64,000 nucleotides of DNA from an uncultured Dysgonomonas sp. (lineage in GTDB: Bacteria; Bacteroidota; Bacteroidia; Bacteroidales; Dysgonomonadaceae): NCBI RefSeq assembly GCF_900079725.1, contig NZ_LT599032.1:2663518-2727517 (forward strand), written 5' to 3'. This document shows positions 1 to 8,679 of this stretch, piece after piece. A program made the translations under genes and the position numbers. Below the pieces are notes generated by a model that saw nothing but the letters and a program-made list of their open reading frames with translations, did no database searches and was not told the DNA's origin. Positions within the stretch are counted from its first letter, which is position 1. Each line of letters begins with the position of its first letter.

Positions 1-907
1 CAATGCTCTGGACGAGTTTGTGACGGACGATATCGGTCTTGTTAAACTCGATATAGCCTATCCCTTTCACATCTTTCAGTATGCGCAAGGCATGTTTCAG
101 TCCCGACTGCTGGGACGGAGGAAGGTCTATCTGGGTAATGTCACCCGTGATAATCATTTTGGCGTTCATACCCAAACGGGTGAGGAACATCTTTATCTGG
201 TGCGTGGTTGTATTCTGCGCCTCATCGAGAATAATGATCGCGTCACTGAGTGTGCGTCCGCGCATAAAGGCCAAAGGAGCTATCTGTATCGTCTTATTTT
301 CGATATACTCCTTTAGTTTGGCCGGGGCTATCATATCTTCAAGTGCATCATACAACGGTTGCAGATAAGGGTCTATCTTATCCTTCATATCTCCCGGAAG
401 AAATCCGAGTTTCTCCCCTGCTTCCACTGCAGGGCGGCTAAGGATTATCTTCTTTACCTCTTTATTTTTAAGGGCTTTTACTGCCAAAGCAATGGCTGTA
501 TATGTTTTTCCCGAACCCGCAGGCCCGATACCGAATACCATATCGTTTTTGAAAAAACTGTTTACAAAATTCTGCTGGTTTGGTGTGCGTGCGAAAATCG
601 GTTTACCGGTCAGTCCGTAGATAATGAGGTTGTCCTGTTTTATTGTGTTTGGGGATTTCCCTTTTACAATGTCTATGATATCTTCTTCTGTCAGTTTGTT
701 CCGTTCATTCGCATATTTCTCGAGCTCCCTTATCTTTTCTTCAAAGGCAGGAACATCTTCGGCATTACCGATTGCTTTTATAGCATTGCCACGAGCTACG
801 ATACGCAGCTTTGGAAAAAGGGTTTTTAATAATTGTATATTGGCGTTGTTTATCCCGAAAAAGACAACAGGGTCTATATGTTCTAAAATAATTATTTGTT
901 CTATCAT
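1..907 (-). CDS. phoH: PhoH family ATPase (3' end outside window)
   Basis: The frame is open from the ATG at 907 to the window edge, so the C-terminus is missing. The visible ~302 residues hold an N-terminal KH-like region (about 1-100) and then the PhoH P-loop domain. That domain shows Walker A GPAGSGKT at residues 128-135, then RPAVEAGEKLGFLPGDMKDK, LDEAQNTT (Walker B) and TGDITQIDLP. This matches YbeZ-type PhoH proteins, cytoplasmic ATPases linked in other bacteria to RNA metabolism and to the YbeY endonuclease. The family name comes from phosphate-starvation genes, but nothing here shows phosphate control. It is read from its own promoter (TATCTTTG, about 70 nt upstream). Family assignment is very secure; the exact cellular role is not. 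Confidence 0.93.
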   Translation of the reverse strand, partial: MIEQIIILEHIDPVVFFGINNANIQLLKTLFPKLRIVARGNAIKAIGNAEDVPAFEEKIRELEKYANERNKLTEEDIIDIVKGKSPNTIKQDNLIIYGLTGKPIFARTPNQQNFVNSFFKNDMVFGIGPAGSGKTYTAIALAVKALKNKEVKKIILSRPAVEAGEKLGFLPGDMKDKIDPYLQPLYDALEDMIAPAKLKEYIENKTIQIAPLAFMRGRTLSDAIIILDEAQNTTTHQIKMFLTRLGMNAKMIITGDITQIDLPPSQQSGLKHALRILKDVKGIGYIEFNKTDIVRHKLVQSI

Positions 908-976
908 TCAATTCTGTATCAAGAATGTACCATGTGATTTATTCTGTTTTGTCGGGTAGTGGTATGTAATGGTATG

Positions 977-984
977 CAAAGATA
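977..984 (-). promoter_or_regulatory. -7 box TATCTTTG of phoH
   Basis: The minus strand reads TATCTTTG, an exact match to the Bacteroidetes -7 consensus TAnnTTTG, about 70 nt upstream of the phoH ATG. No clear -33 TTTG is visible, as is common in this group. Confidence 0.45.
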
Positions 985-1093
985 AGGATATTCGATAATA
1001 TATTCGTTATTCATCTATAATTATTCTTTCAGCCAATAATATGCAAAGAATGGATATTATTGGCTGAATTGATTTAAGGATGTTATTCAATTA

Positions 1094-1699
1094 TTACTTA
1101 CTCATCTCTCTCGATTTATCTCCCAGGTATCCCCCATGATGGCGTTTGGCATAATCGGAGGGTGAGAAATTGATCCTTTTCATTGTACCCACTACAAGTA
1201 TATCGCCTATTACGGTCATCACTGTGGTAGAGGTGGTCGGTGTCAGTCCCAGATTACAGACTTCCTCCGGCCGGCCGGTAAGGATGCATACATCAGCTTT
1301 CTGTGCCAGTAAGCTGTCCGGGTCGCTGGTGATAACAATAAACTTTATCCCCGGAATAAGATTTTTTGCAAGAGATATAAGTTCGATGATCTCCCGTGTC
1401 TTTCCCGAATTGGAGATAGCCAGGACTATATCGTTTTCTTGCAATATTCCCAGATCGCCATGTTGTGCCTCACTCGGATGCAGGAATACAGAGGGTGTTC
1501 CCGTGGAGCTGAATGTAGTTGCAATGTTTTGTGCAATCTGTCCAGCCTTTCCCATACCGCTGGTTACCAGTTTGCCTTTCTTATTATTCACTTGTTCTAC
1601 AATAAGGTCTATGGCCTGCGTATATGCGTCGCTCACCGGGATATTTAGTATGGCACTAGCTTCAGCGCTCAATAGAGAGCGGATATTTTCTGTATTCAT
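1094..1699 (-). CDS. KpsF/GutQ-like SIS-domain sugar isomerase without CBS domains
   Basis: The 201-residue protein is a single SIS (sugar isomerase) domain. It shows TSGMGKAGQIAQNIATTFSS (residues 45-64), HPSEAQHGDLG, the ISNSGKT loop and a C-terminal HHGGYLG. These are the motifs of arabinose-5-phosphate isomerase (KdsD/KpsF), which interconverts ribulose-5-P and arabinose-5-P for Kdo synthesis. E. coli KdsD is about 328 residues because a CBS pair follows the SIS domain. This protein stops just after the SIS part, at a normal stop codon with no CBS remnant downstream. The related B. fragilis isomerase is, as I recall, also CBS-less. It is a single-gene unit with its own promoter. The alternative is another phosphosugar isomerase, so substrate is unproven. 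Confidence 0.82.
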   Translation of the reverse strand: MNTENIRSLLSAEASAILNIPVSDAYTQAIDLIVEQVNNKKGKLVTSGMGKAGQIAQNIATTFSSTGTPSVFLHPSEAQHGDLGILQENDIVLAISNSGKTREIIELISLAKNLIPGIKFIVITSDPDSLLAQKADVCILTGRPEEVCNLGLTPTTSTTVMTVIGDILVVGTMKRINFSPSDYAKRHHGGYLGDKSREMSK

Positions 1700-1720
1700 A
1701 TATTTAATTTTTTGCTATGC

Positions 1721-1728
1721 CAAAGATA
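1721..1728 (-). promoter_or_regulatory. -7 box TATCTTTG of the SIS isomerase gene
   Basis: The minus strand reads TATCTTTG 21 nt upstream of the start codon, matching TAnnTTTG. Confidence 0.45.
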
Positions 1729-1800
1729 TAATATTTATCTCATTTTATACAGAAAGCTTTTTGGTTTAATAAACTCCTTTTCTTTCCGCTTAATTTCGCG

Positions 1801-1847
1801 AAAAAAGAAGCAAGTATACTTCCTGCATTACAGGTCATATACTTGCT
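1801..1847 (-). terminator. Rho-independent terminator after the small secreted-protein gene
   Basis: The 10-bp perfect stem AGCAAGTATA/TATACTTGCT (809-818 and 838-847 of kb 1) has a 19-nt loop. On the minus strand it is followed by a T-rich run. It lies between the stop of the 1875-2288 gene and the promoter of the SIS gene. Confidence 0.65.
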
Positions 1848-1874
1848 CGAGTGTGTAAAAAAATCAAACCTATG

Positions 1875-2288
1875 TTATTTCAGTGTGATGAGTTTTTCTT
1901 TTGTACTATCAAAAATTGCTTTTTTTATGGATAGGACTTTTCCTGATGAGTGGTAAGAATAAATCCAATAGTGACAAATTCCGGACCATTCTTTCGAATG
2001 AGGATCCCATGTTGTATATAAAACGTCTGTTACTTTTTTCTTTTCGTTATATCTATAGTTATGTTTCTGAACCGGAAGCCAATATTGTCTTTTATCTTTC
2101 ATAAATACGGTCCTTTTTGTGCATAAGCCTTCTATATCATATTGATATATGATTTTTACTTCATTGCCTTTTGTTCCTTTATAGAAAGAGATTGCTTCTG
2201 TTTTGCCTTCTTTCTGTGAATAGAGGCTGACTGATAGAAATAGAATTGTAAATAAGATCGTTAAGGCTTTAGCTTTCATAATTATCAT
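1875..2288 (-). CDS. Small secreted protein, DUF3836-like
   Basis: This is a 137-residue protein with a Sec signal peptide (hydrophobic residues about 8-22, cleavage near SLYSQ). The mature part is rich in Tyr and Trp, with the pattern YQYDIEGLCTKRT, YRYNEKK and WDPHSKEW. This resembles the repeated Y-D-x-x-G strands of DUF3836 proteins that are abundant in Bacteroides. I have not confirmed the family and assign no function. The second Met (residue 4, MKAK) is the more likely start. It lies downstream of apgM, at the place where thrC sits in some relatives, but it has its own terminator and a 189-nt gap. Expected location is the periplasm or surface. Confidence 0.55.
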   Translation of the reverse strand: MIIMKAKALTILFTILFLSVSLYSQKEGKTEAISFYKGTKGNEVKIIYQYDIEGLCTKRTVFMKDKRQYWLPVQKHNYRYNEKKKVTDVLYTTWDPHSKEWSGICHYWIYSYHSSGKVLSIKKAIFDSTKEKLITLK

Positions 2289-2421
2289 TTTAATTGGTGT
2301 TTAGAGTTCTTTCTGAAAGAATATCCAATTTTTATGCCAAAAAATATAATATTCTGATTTGCATTGTTTTATGTTCATTCCTTAATTTGTGATCATGTCC
2401 ACTAACGGACAGAGTGGACAC

Positions 2422-2453
2422 AAAAAAGTCCGGAAAACTTATTTCCCGGACTT
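2422..2453 (-). terminator. Terminator of the thrA-apgM transcript
   Basis: Stem AAGTCCGG/CCGGACTT (2427-2434 and 2446-2453) is followed on the minus strand by a run of T. A second 7-bp hairpin, GTCCACT/AGTGGAC, lies just beyond at 2397-2419. Confidence 0.75.
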
Positions 2454-2477
2454 CATATATGCATTATAGACCGCTAC

Positions 2478-3689
2478 TTATTTATCGCTAAACAAGGTTT
2501 CCATAAATTCTTTTCCTTTTATTAGCCCGTATGCGCCCTTTGGTGATTCGAACTCATCATATAGCTGTACGCCATCTGCCTCTCCGTTCGACCGGTAGAT
2601 AAGGAAGGGTATAGGCTTGTTTGTATGTGTCTTAATAGCACATGGGGTAGGGTGATCGGGCAGGATGGCGATAGTAACCGGCTCGTCCCATCCTTTAGTC
2701 GCTTCATATATTGGTTTTACAACCCTGCTGTCCAGAAATTCGATGGTACGGGTTTTTAACTCATAATCGCCTTCATGTCCGGCCTCGTCACTGGCCTCGA
2801 TGTGTAGATATACGAAATCGTCGTTCTTCAATGCTTCGACGGCCGCTTGCGCTTTTCCTTCATAGTTGGTGTTCCATAGTCCGGTAGCACCTTTTACATG
2901 GATAAGTTTCAATCCTGCATATACGCCGATACCCATAATAAGGTCTACCGCAGAGATTACCGATCCGCTTTTTATTCCGAATAATTCCTGCAAAGTCTGC
3001 ATTTGAGGGCGGTAACCCGGAGACCATGGCCAGATACTGTTTGCAGGGTCTTTGCCTTCGGCGATTCGTTTCTTGTTGACAGGATGATCTTTTAATAGTT
3101 CCTGCGATTTCAGGATCAGCTGATTCAGGTAATCGGCAGATTCTTTTGCTTCGGGTGTTTCCGGCTTTATGAGGACATCCCTGAATGGTGTTCCTGTAAC
3201 GTCATGCGGGGCCGTGCAATCGAGATTTTTATTTCCTCCTTCAAGTTTCAGCAGGTGGCGATACGATACTCCCGGATAGAAGCTCACTTTTCCGTCGTTC
3301 AGTTCCTTATCCAGAAAGTGAATAAGTTCGGCGGCTTCTTCATTCGAAATATGTCCTGCCGAATGGTTTTTTATCTTTCCGTCTTCGATGCAAATCAGGT
3401 TGCAGCGCATGGCCATTTCGCCCGGCAGAATATCCACGCCCATACTGGCGGCTTCGAGTGAACCTCTGCCTTCAAAAACCTTAGGCACATCGTACCCGAG
3501 TACCGACAAGTTGGCTATTTCACTACCCGGTTTAAATCCGGGAGGGATGGTATCCAACTCACCGCTTTTGCCTTTGGCGGCAAGCATGTCTATATATGGC
3601 TTCTTGGCCACTTGTAATGGAGTTTTATTCCCTAATGCGGCGATAGGCTCATCAGCTGCGCCATCGGCCAGGATTATAATTGTTTTCAT
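2478..3689 (-). CDS. ApgM-type cofactor-independent phosphoglycerate mutase homologue, probable homoserine kinase
   Basis: The 403-residue alkaline-phosphatase-superfamily protein has the N-terminal metal motif ADGAADE (8-14), the likely nucleophile Ser56 in PGSEIANLSVLGYD, and C-terminal ILPDHPTPC and HTNKPIPF. It belongs to the archaeal-type ApgM family. A subset of that family is annotated as proposed homoserine kinase (TIGR02535) because it sits in threonine loci of genomes lacking GHMP-type ThrB. Here it lies 61 nt downstream of thrA, which makes homoserine, and that fits the kinase role: homoserine + ATP to O-phosphohomoserine. A phosphoglycerate mutase role cannot be excluded from sequence. 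It is cotranscribed with thrA and ends at a strong terminator. thrC does not follow. Confidence 0.85.
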   Translation of the reverse strand: MKTIIILADGAADEPIAALGNKTPLQVAKKPYIDMLAAKGKSGELDTIPPGFKPGSEIANLSVLGYDVPKVFEGRGSLEAASMGVDILPGEMAMRCNLICIEDGKIKNHSAGHISNEEAAELIHFLDKELNDGKVSFYPGVSYRHLLKLEGGNKNLDCTAPHDVTGTPFRDVLIKPETPEAKESADYLNQLILKSQELLKDHPVNKKRIAEGKDPANSIWPWSPGYRPQMQTLQELFGIKSGSVISAVDLIMGIGVYAGLKLIHVKGATGLWNTNYEGKAQAAVEALKNDDFVYLHIEASDEAGHEGDYELKTRTIEFLDSRVVKPIYEATKGWDEPVTIAILPDHPTPCAIKTHTNKPIPFLIYRSNGEADGVQLYDEFESPKGAYGLIKGKEFMETLFSDK

Positions 3690-3750
3690 AAGACTATATT
3701 TAATAAAATTATAAACAGATTAATATTCTGTTTTTCATGGACCGAGAAGG

Positions 3751-6192
3751 TTACCTCACATTTGCAATACTAATAATATCCGAAAATACCCCCGCGGCCG
3801 TGACGCTTGCGCCTGCGCCGTATCCTTTTATTATCATAGGGTATTCGTTGTATCGCTCTGTCGTTATCTGTATGATGTTATTACTACCTTCGAGATCATA
3901 GAAAGGATGGTTTTGTCCTACCTCCTGTAAGCCTACTTCACATTTTCCGTTCTCGTATTTCGCTACAAAACGGAGGTGCTTATGTTCGCTTTCCAGTTTC
4001 TTACGCCTTTCCTCAAATTCGGAGTCCAGTTGACGGATATTTGCCCAGAATTCTTCAATGGTGCCATTGAAATACTCTTGCGGGACAAACAGGTTCTTTT
4101 CCACATCGGCCTGTTCTACCTGATATCCGGCTTCACGTGTAAGGATAACCAGTTTGCGGACAACATCCATCCCACTGAGGTCGATACGCGGATCGGGCTC
4201 TGAATATCCGCTTTCCTTGGCCAGATAAATGGCTTTGCTGAAAGGAATATCTTTGCTTATGGTATTGAATATGAAATTGAGCGTACCCGAAAGTACAGCT
4301 TCTATTTTTACTATTTTGTCTCCCGAATTGATCAGGGAGTTCATTGTATTAATGATGGGAAGCCCGGCGCCCACATTTGTTTCGAACAGGAATTTTATGT
4401 TGCGTTCGCGTGCTGTATTCTTCAGCTTTGTATAATTGTCGTAGGCAGACGATGCCGCTACCTTATTGGCTGTGACCACCGAAATGTTCTGTGACATCAG
4501 GTCTCCATATATCTGTGATACAGGCTCACTGGCTGTGCAGTCTACAAATACGGCATTAAATATGTTCATATTTATAATCCCGTCGCGTAATATTTCGGGT
4601 GAACTCGGTATACCTTTTTCGTCCAGTTCGGTTTTGTAATTATCAAGGTTTATACCTTCGCGGCAGAACAGGGCTTTGCGTCCTCTGGCTATACCCACAA
4701 CATTTAACTTGAGTGCATACTGTTCCATCAGTTTCGGTTGTTGCTGGCGGATTTGCTCTATCAGGTTTCCTCCCACTGTACCGATGCCGACAATGAAAAG
4801 GTTCAATGCTTTGTATTCCGACAGGAAGAACGAATCGTGAATAGAGTTCAACGCTTTTCGCAGATACTTATTCTTGATAACGAATGAAATATTTACTTCC
4901 GAAGCTCCCTGTGCACAGGCAATGACACTGATTCCACTCTTGCCAAGTGTTTCAAAAAGCTTTCCGGCAATACCCGGCGTATATTTCATATTTTCGCCAA
5001 CGATAGCAACTGTGGCGAGTTCGCTTTCAAGTAATACACGGTTGATACTGCCTAATGATATTTCTTTCTCGAATTCTTCTTCAAGTACACTTACAGCAAG
5101 TGCGGCGTCTGCCGAACGGACGCCTATGGATGTACTGTTCTCGGACGAAGCCTGTGAAACAAGGAACACACTGATGCCATTCTTTGCCAGCGCGCGGAAT
5201 ATACGGAAATTGACGCCGATAATACCTACCATACCAAGCCCCTGTACTGTGATCAGGCAAGAGTCCGAGATGGAAGAAATACCTTTTATCATGGCCTTGC
5301 TTTTCCTGATCTCTCCATCGTGCGAGATGTATGTCCCCGGTGCTTCGGGCTTGAACGTGTTCTTTATGCGAATAGGTATATTCTTATGATATACAGGGAA
5401 TATTGTAGGCGGATAAATCACTTTTGCCCCGAAGTTACAAAGTTCGGTAGCTTCGGTAAAAGTAAGATTTTCGATTACATGCGCGTTATTTATCACTTTG
5501 GGATCGGCCGACATAAAGCCGTCGACATCCGACCATATTTCCAGAATATTGGCATCGAGAGCCGAAGCGAAGATTGCAGCAGTATAGTCTGATCCTCCCC
5601 GTCCCAGATTTGTAATCTCCCCTGTAGTTTTACAGGTGGATATAAATCCGGCAACCAATACCTTTTTTGATGAATTTTCGAAAGCGTTGCGTATCAGTTT
5701 ATTTGACAGCTCCATGTCGGGTGTATGTTTCCCGAATGCAGAGTCGGTCTTGATAAGCTGTGTTACATCAAGTACCTCATAGTCTGAGAATGAGTAGCTG
5801 ATTATCAATGTAGAGAGCCGTTCTCCATAACTGACTATCTTGTCAGATGTTTTTGGCGAAAGGTCATTGATAAGAAATACTCCTTTGAAGATATTACTTA
5901 GTTCGTCCAGTAACTTGTTGACTTCAACTGCCAGTTTCTCGCGTTGAGGTTCGGATATATCAAGTTTGCTGACAACCGTTACATGTTGTTCCACTATTTC
6001 TCTGAATTCCCGTTCGTATGAATAATCTCCGGCTGCCGCCAACCGGGAGGTCGTTAATAATTTGTCCGTTATACTTTTGAAAGCTGAAACTACTACGACT
6101 ATGGGTTCATTAACCCCGCTTATTATTTTCTTTACGTTTGCTATGTTTGTGGCGGAACCTACGGATGTGCCACCAAATTTCATTACCTTCAT
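3751..6192 (-). CDS. thrA: Bifunctional aspartate kinase / homoserine dehydrogenase
   Basis: This 813-residue fusion catalyses the first and third steps of the aspartate pathway. The kinase domain (about 1-290) begins KFGGTSVGSA and has GRGGSDYTAA. ACT regulatory domains follow at about 310-450 (ISSISDSCLITVQGLGM). The dehydrogenase part begins with the dinucleotide-binding loop IVGIGTVGGNLIEQI at about 463-477 and contains the substrate-site stretch KIEAVLSGTLNFIFN. Length fits E. coli ThrA (820). It starts 31 nt after the S41 protease gene and precedes apgM by 61 nt, so the three may share a transcript. No leader-peptide attenuator is visible, since the gap to the protease gene is too short. 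Threonine feedback through the ACT domains is expected from the family. Confidence 0.96.
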   Translation of the reverse strand: MKVMKFGGTSVGSATNIANVKKIISGVNEPIVVVVSAFKSITDKLLTTSRLAAAGDYSYEREFREIVEQHVTVVSKLDISEPQREKLAVEVNKLLDELSNIFKGVFLINDLSPKTSDKIVSYGERLSTLIISYSFSDYEVLDVTQLIKTDSAFGKHTPDMELSNKLIRNAFENSSKKVLVAGFISTCKTTGEITNLGRGGSDYTAAIFASALDANILEIWSDVDGFMSADPKVINNAHVIENLTFTEATELCNFGAKVIYPPTIFPVYHKNIPIRIKNTFKPEAPGTYISHDGEIRKSKAMIKGISSISDSCLITVQGLGMVGIIGVNFRIFRALAKNGISVFLVSQASSENSTSIGVRSADAALAVSVLEEEFEKEISLGSINRVLLESELATVAIVGENMKYTPGIAGKLFETLGKSGISVIACAQGASEVNISFVIKNKYLRKALNSIHDSFFLSEYKALNLFIVGIGTVGGNLIEQIRQQQPKLMEQYALKLNVVGIARGRKALFCREGINLDNYKTELDEKGIPSSPEILRDGIINMNIFNAVFVDCTASEPVSQIYGDLMSQNISVVTANKVAASSAYDNYTKLKNTARERNIKFLFETNVGAGLPIINTMNSLINSGDKIVKIEAVLSGTLNFIFNTISKDIPFSKAIYLAKESGYSEPDPRIDLSGMDVVRKLVILTREAGYQVEQADVEKNLFVPQEYFNGTIEEFWANIRQLDSEFEERRKKLESEHKHLRFVAKYENGKCEVGLQEVGQNHPFYDLEGSNNIIQITTERYNEYPMIIKGYGAGASVTAAGVFSDIISIANVR

Positions 6193-6223
6193 TTAGTATA
6201 TTGTTGGTTTTGCTTTTATTGCT

Positions 6224-7777
6224 TTATTTGATATTTAAACTTTTGATGTCTTTTCTGTCTGTGTACATCAGGTTTCTATTCTTTTTTGTATCAAGGGACG
6301 ACTTTCCTCTTATCATCATATCTATAGCATTACTTTTTGTGTAGATTTTTGTATTCCCATCAGTTAGTTTGGCAATAGCTGCACTCAGCAATGTCTCATC
6401 TTTATCTCCCAATCCTTTCAGACCAGAAGCTAATGTTTTGAATTCGTCAGCCTCAACATCAGGTTTGAATCCGTTAGAATAATTAGAAGACTCTTCTTTA
6501 GGATAAAGTTTATTATGCGATTTGAATGTAATTGGCCATAATACATAAGTATTCCGTTCATTATTATCCTCGTATATTGCCCAAGAACCCACATCTTTAC
6601 CCACAGTGTTTTCGCCCACCAGATAGATATTCTTTCCAGCATCTGTGTAATAAGGCCTCAATGTGTTTATTGTCATTTCACTTGCTGAAGCAGTATAGCC
6701 TGTACCAATGAAGCATATATTATCTAGTTGCTTTCCTAAAGTTGCAATAGGTGCAAGTTTTTGTCCATTATTATTTTCTACATTATTTGATAGATATTCA
6801 TACATCCAACTTATTTTTGTCAAATTTGTATCGGGCAATTTATCCAGTTCAGCTTGTATCGTTGGATTGTATGTTTTTACCTCAAAAATATCTTTTGCCC
6901 CTCTTGTAATCGGAGCCAGAGCACTGACGATAAATTTGGCACTACGCACCAATCCTCCACCATTATATCTAAGATCAAATATTAAATCTTTTACACGTTC
7001 TTGCTCGAAGCGAGTAAATATCTTCGCTAATTCTACATCGTAAGGCAATGTTGTTTCTCCTCCTGCTTCATAAGAATTGTATACAATATAGCCAACATTG
7101 CGCCCATTTATTGTATATATGGTATCGAGTAGAATAGGATTCTCGTTATAGTTAGGAGTGGTGTATAGAGTCTGATTGGTTTTTATTTGCTTTGTTTCAG
7201 GATCGTAAATGTCAATCGTATAACTAGATTTTCCCCTCTTGAGAGCATCTACCCAATATAATCCACCAAGTGAGGTTTCATTTTGGTCGTAAAGATTTTT
7301 GTCATCGACTTTGATTATCGCCTGTCCTCTTTTCAGACCCATTGCTTCGGCCTGTGTACCTTTCTTTACATAAAGAATTGTAATGGCAACGCGAGGATTT
7401 TCATACCATGCCGCAGTATATTCAAATCCTAAATCAGAACTTGTAGTAGCATTGTCAGCAATAGCTGTTTTAGGTATATTTATATGCGTACCTTCCATTC
7501 TTGAAAATGGATAGCCATCGTATAAGCTGGCTTCATAACCTAATAAACTATCAAAAAAATCATATGGATCTGAATTGAAACTTAGATTAGATTCGTTTGG
7601 TAGCTTATCATTCCATAAATAGAAGTACGACATACTATCTAGTATCCAATTATTTACATATTCGTTGTCGGTTTCATCCCCCTTATCTGTCGGTTTGCTA
7701 TCATCATTATCGTCACATGCAGAAAAGAACATGAATAAGGATAAGATAGAAAATAAAAATATCAGTTTTGCTTTCAT
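6224..7777 (-). CDS. S41 family peptidase lipoprotein (C-terminal processing protease-like)
   Basis: The 517-residue protein has a lipoprotein signal with Cys21 (LFMFFSAC) followed by an acidic Asp-rich linker. A PDZ-like domain lies at about 118-200 (ILYVKKGTQAEAMGLKRGQA). The S41 catalytic domain follows at about 225-440. It shows FDLRYNGGG (268-274), the nucleophile loop TASASE (362-367, Ser366 likely) and Lys394 in ENTVGKD as the probable base of the Ser/Lys dyad. Such proteins are exported serine proteases; many Bacteroidetes paralogues have unknown targets. The short gap to thrA probably reflects cotranscription, not function. The gene has its own TATATTTG promoter. Confidence 0.88.
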   Translation of the reverse strand: MKAKLIFLFSILSLFMFFSACDDNDDSKPTDKGDETDNEYVNNWILDSMSYFYLWNDKLPNESNLSFNSDPYDFFDSLLGYEASLYDGYPFSRMEGTHINIPKTAIADNATTSSDLGFEYTAAWYENPRVAITILYVKKGTQAEAMGLKRGQAIIKVDDKNLYDQNETSLGGLYWVDALKRGKSSYTIDIYDPETKQIKTNQTLYTTPNYNENPILLDTIYTINGRNVGYIVYNSYEAGGETTLPYDVELAKIFTRFEQERVKDLIFDLRYNGGGLVRSAKFIVSALAPITRGAKDIFEVKTYNPTIQAELDKLPDTNLTKISWMYEYLSNNVENNNGQKLAPIATLGKQLDNICFIGTGYTASASEMTINTLRPYYTDAGKNIYLVGENTVGKDVGSWAIYEDNNERNTYVLWPITFKSHNKLYPKEESSNYSNGFKPDVEADEFKTLASGLKGLGDKDETLLSAAIAKLTDGNTKIYTKSNAIDMMIRGKSSLDTKKNRNLMYTDRKDIKSLNIK

Positions 7778-7844
7778 AAATATCAGCTATTTAGTGCGTA
7801 TTATAATAAATTGCCTGCAAACCTCCATGTTTTATAGACGTTTG

Positions 7845-7852
7845 CAAATATA
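7845..7852 (-). promoter_or_regulatory. -7 box TATATTTG of the S41 peptidase gene
   Basis: The minus strand reads TATATTTG 67 nt upstream of the peptidase ATG. It may drive peptidase, thrA and apgM together. Confidence 0.45.
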
Positions 7853-7868
7853 TGGATTATATATCCTT

Positions 7869-8477
7869 TTACAAAATTAATTCACCTTTGCCCTGCCGCA
7901 TTATTTCCGGTTCATCGCCCGTACAATCCACGATTGTAGACGCTTCTATACCACCATATCCTCCGTCGATGACAATGTCGACCAGGTCCTGATATCTTTC
8001 ATAGATCAGTTCAGGATCTGTAGTGTATTCTATCACTTCATCATCATCTTTAACGGATGTTGTCATAATCGGATTGCCTAAAGTATGAACGAGTTCGCGT
8101 ATAATATTATTGTCGGGAATACGAATACCTACGGTCTTTTTGTTCTTGTATATTTTGGGAAGGGATGAAGTCGTGTTCAGAATAAACGTAAAGGGGCCCG
8201 GCAAGTTCTTTTTCATCAGCTTGAATGTATTGTTGTCCACTCTGGCATATTCACTGATATTGCTCAGGTCGTAGCATATGATCGACAGGTTACTCTTCTC
8301 TGGATTAATGTCTTTCATCCTGCATATTTTCTCTACCGCCCGTACATTGAGCGCATCGCAGCCAATGGCATATACTGTGTCGGTAGGATAGACAATAAGC
8401 CCGCCGTCTTGCAAAACTTTAATAATCTTATCTATCTCTTTCTGATTAGGATTTTCTTCGTATAACTTTACAAGCAT
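7869..8477 (-). CDS. Sua5/YciO/YrdC/YwlC family protein (YciO-like)
   Basis: This is a single 202-residue YrdC-fold domain. It shows [13 protein letters not shown] near residue 33, [37 protein letters not shown] and NPIMTTSVK. The alignment by eye is closer to E. coli YciO (shared pattern PTDxxYALGC, FRLMKNNTPGNYTFIL) than to TsaC. TsaC enzymes make threonylcarbamoyl-AMP for the t6A37 modification of tRNA. YciO proteins have the same fold, but their role is less certain. The proximity to thr genes is probably coincidental. The gene is monocistronic with its own promoter. Confidence 0.87.
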   Translation of the reverse strand: MLVKLYEENPNQKEIDKIIKVLQDGGLIVYPTDTVYAIGCDALNVRAVEKICRMKDINPEKSNLSIICYDLSNISEYARVDNNTFKLMKKNLPGPFTFILNTTSSLPKIYKNKKTVGIRIPDNNIIRELVHTLGNPIMTTSVKDDDEVIEYTTDPELIYERYQDLVDIVIDGGYGGIEASTIVDCTGDEPEIMRQGKGELIL

Positions 8478-8529
8478 AGTATAAATTAAGACAATGGTAT
8501 TTTCCCTAATAATTAATTATTATTGCTGT

Positions 8530-8565
8530 AATACAATCGAGCTCTATAGAGGTATCAATTGTATT
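8530..8565. terminator. Weak hairpin between the FISUMP gene and the yciO-like gene
   Basis: 8-bp stem AATACAAT/ATTGTATT with a long loop and no clean T tract. It could terminate the FISUMP transcript, but the support is weak. Confidence 0.3.
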
Positions 8566-8570
8566 ATTGT

Positions 8571-8578
8571 CAAAGATA
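8571..8578 (-). promoter_or_regulatory. -7 box TATCTTTG of the yciO-like gene
   Basis: The minus strand reads TATCTTTG 93 nt upstream of the start codon. Confidence 0.4.
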
Positions 8579-8679
8579 TAGCAATAATCTTTAATCTTTC
8601 TTCACAAATTGAAAAAACTTACACAATTAACATAGACTTAATACCCTTTGATTGTAAAGGATAATTGCTCTTTTGAGGG

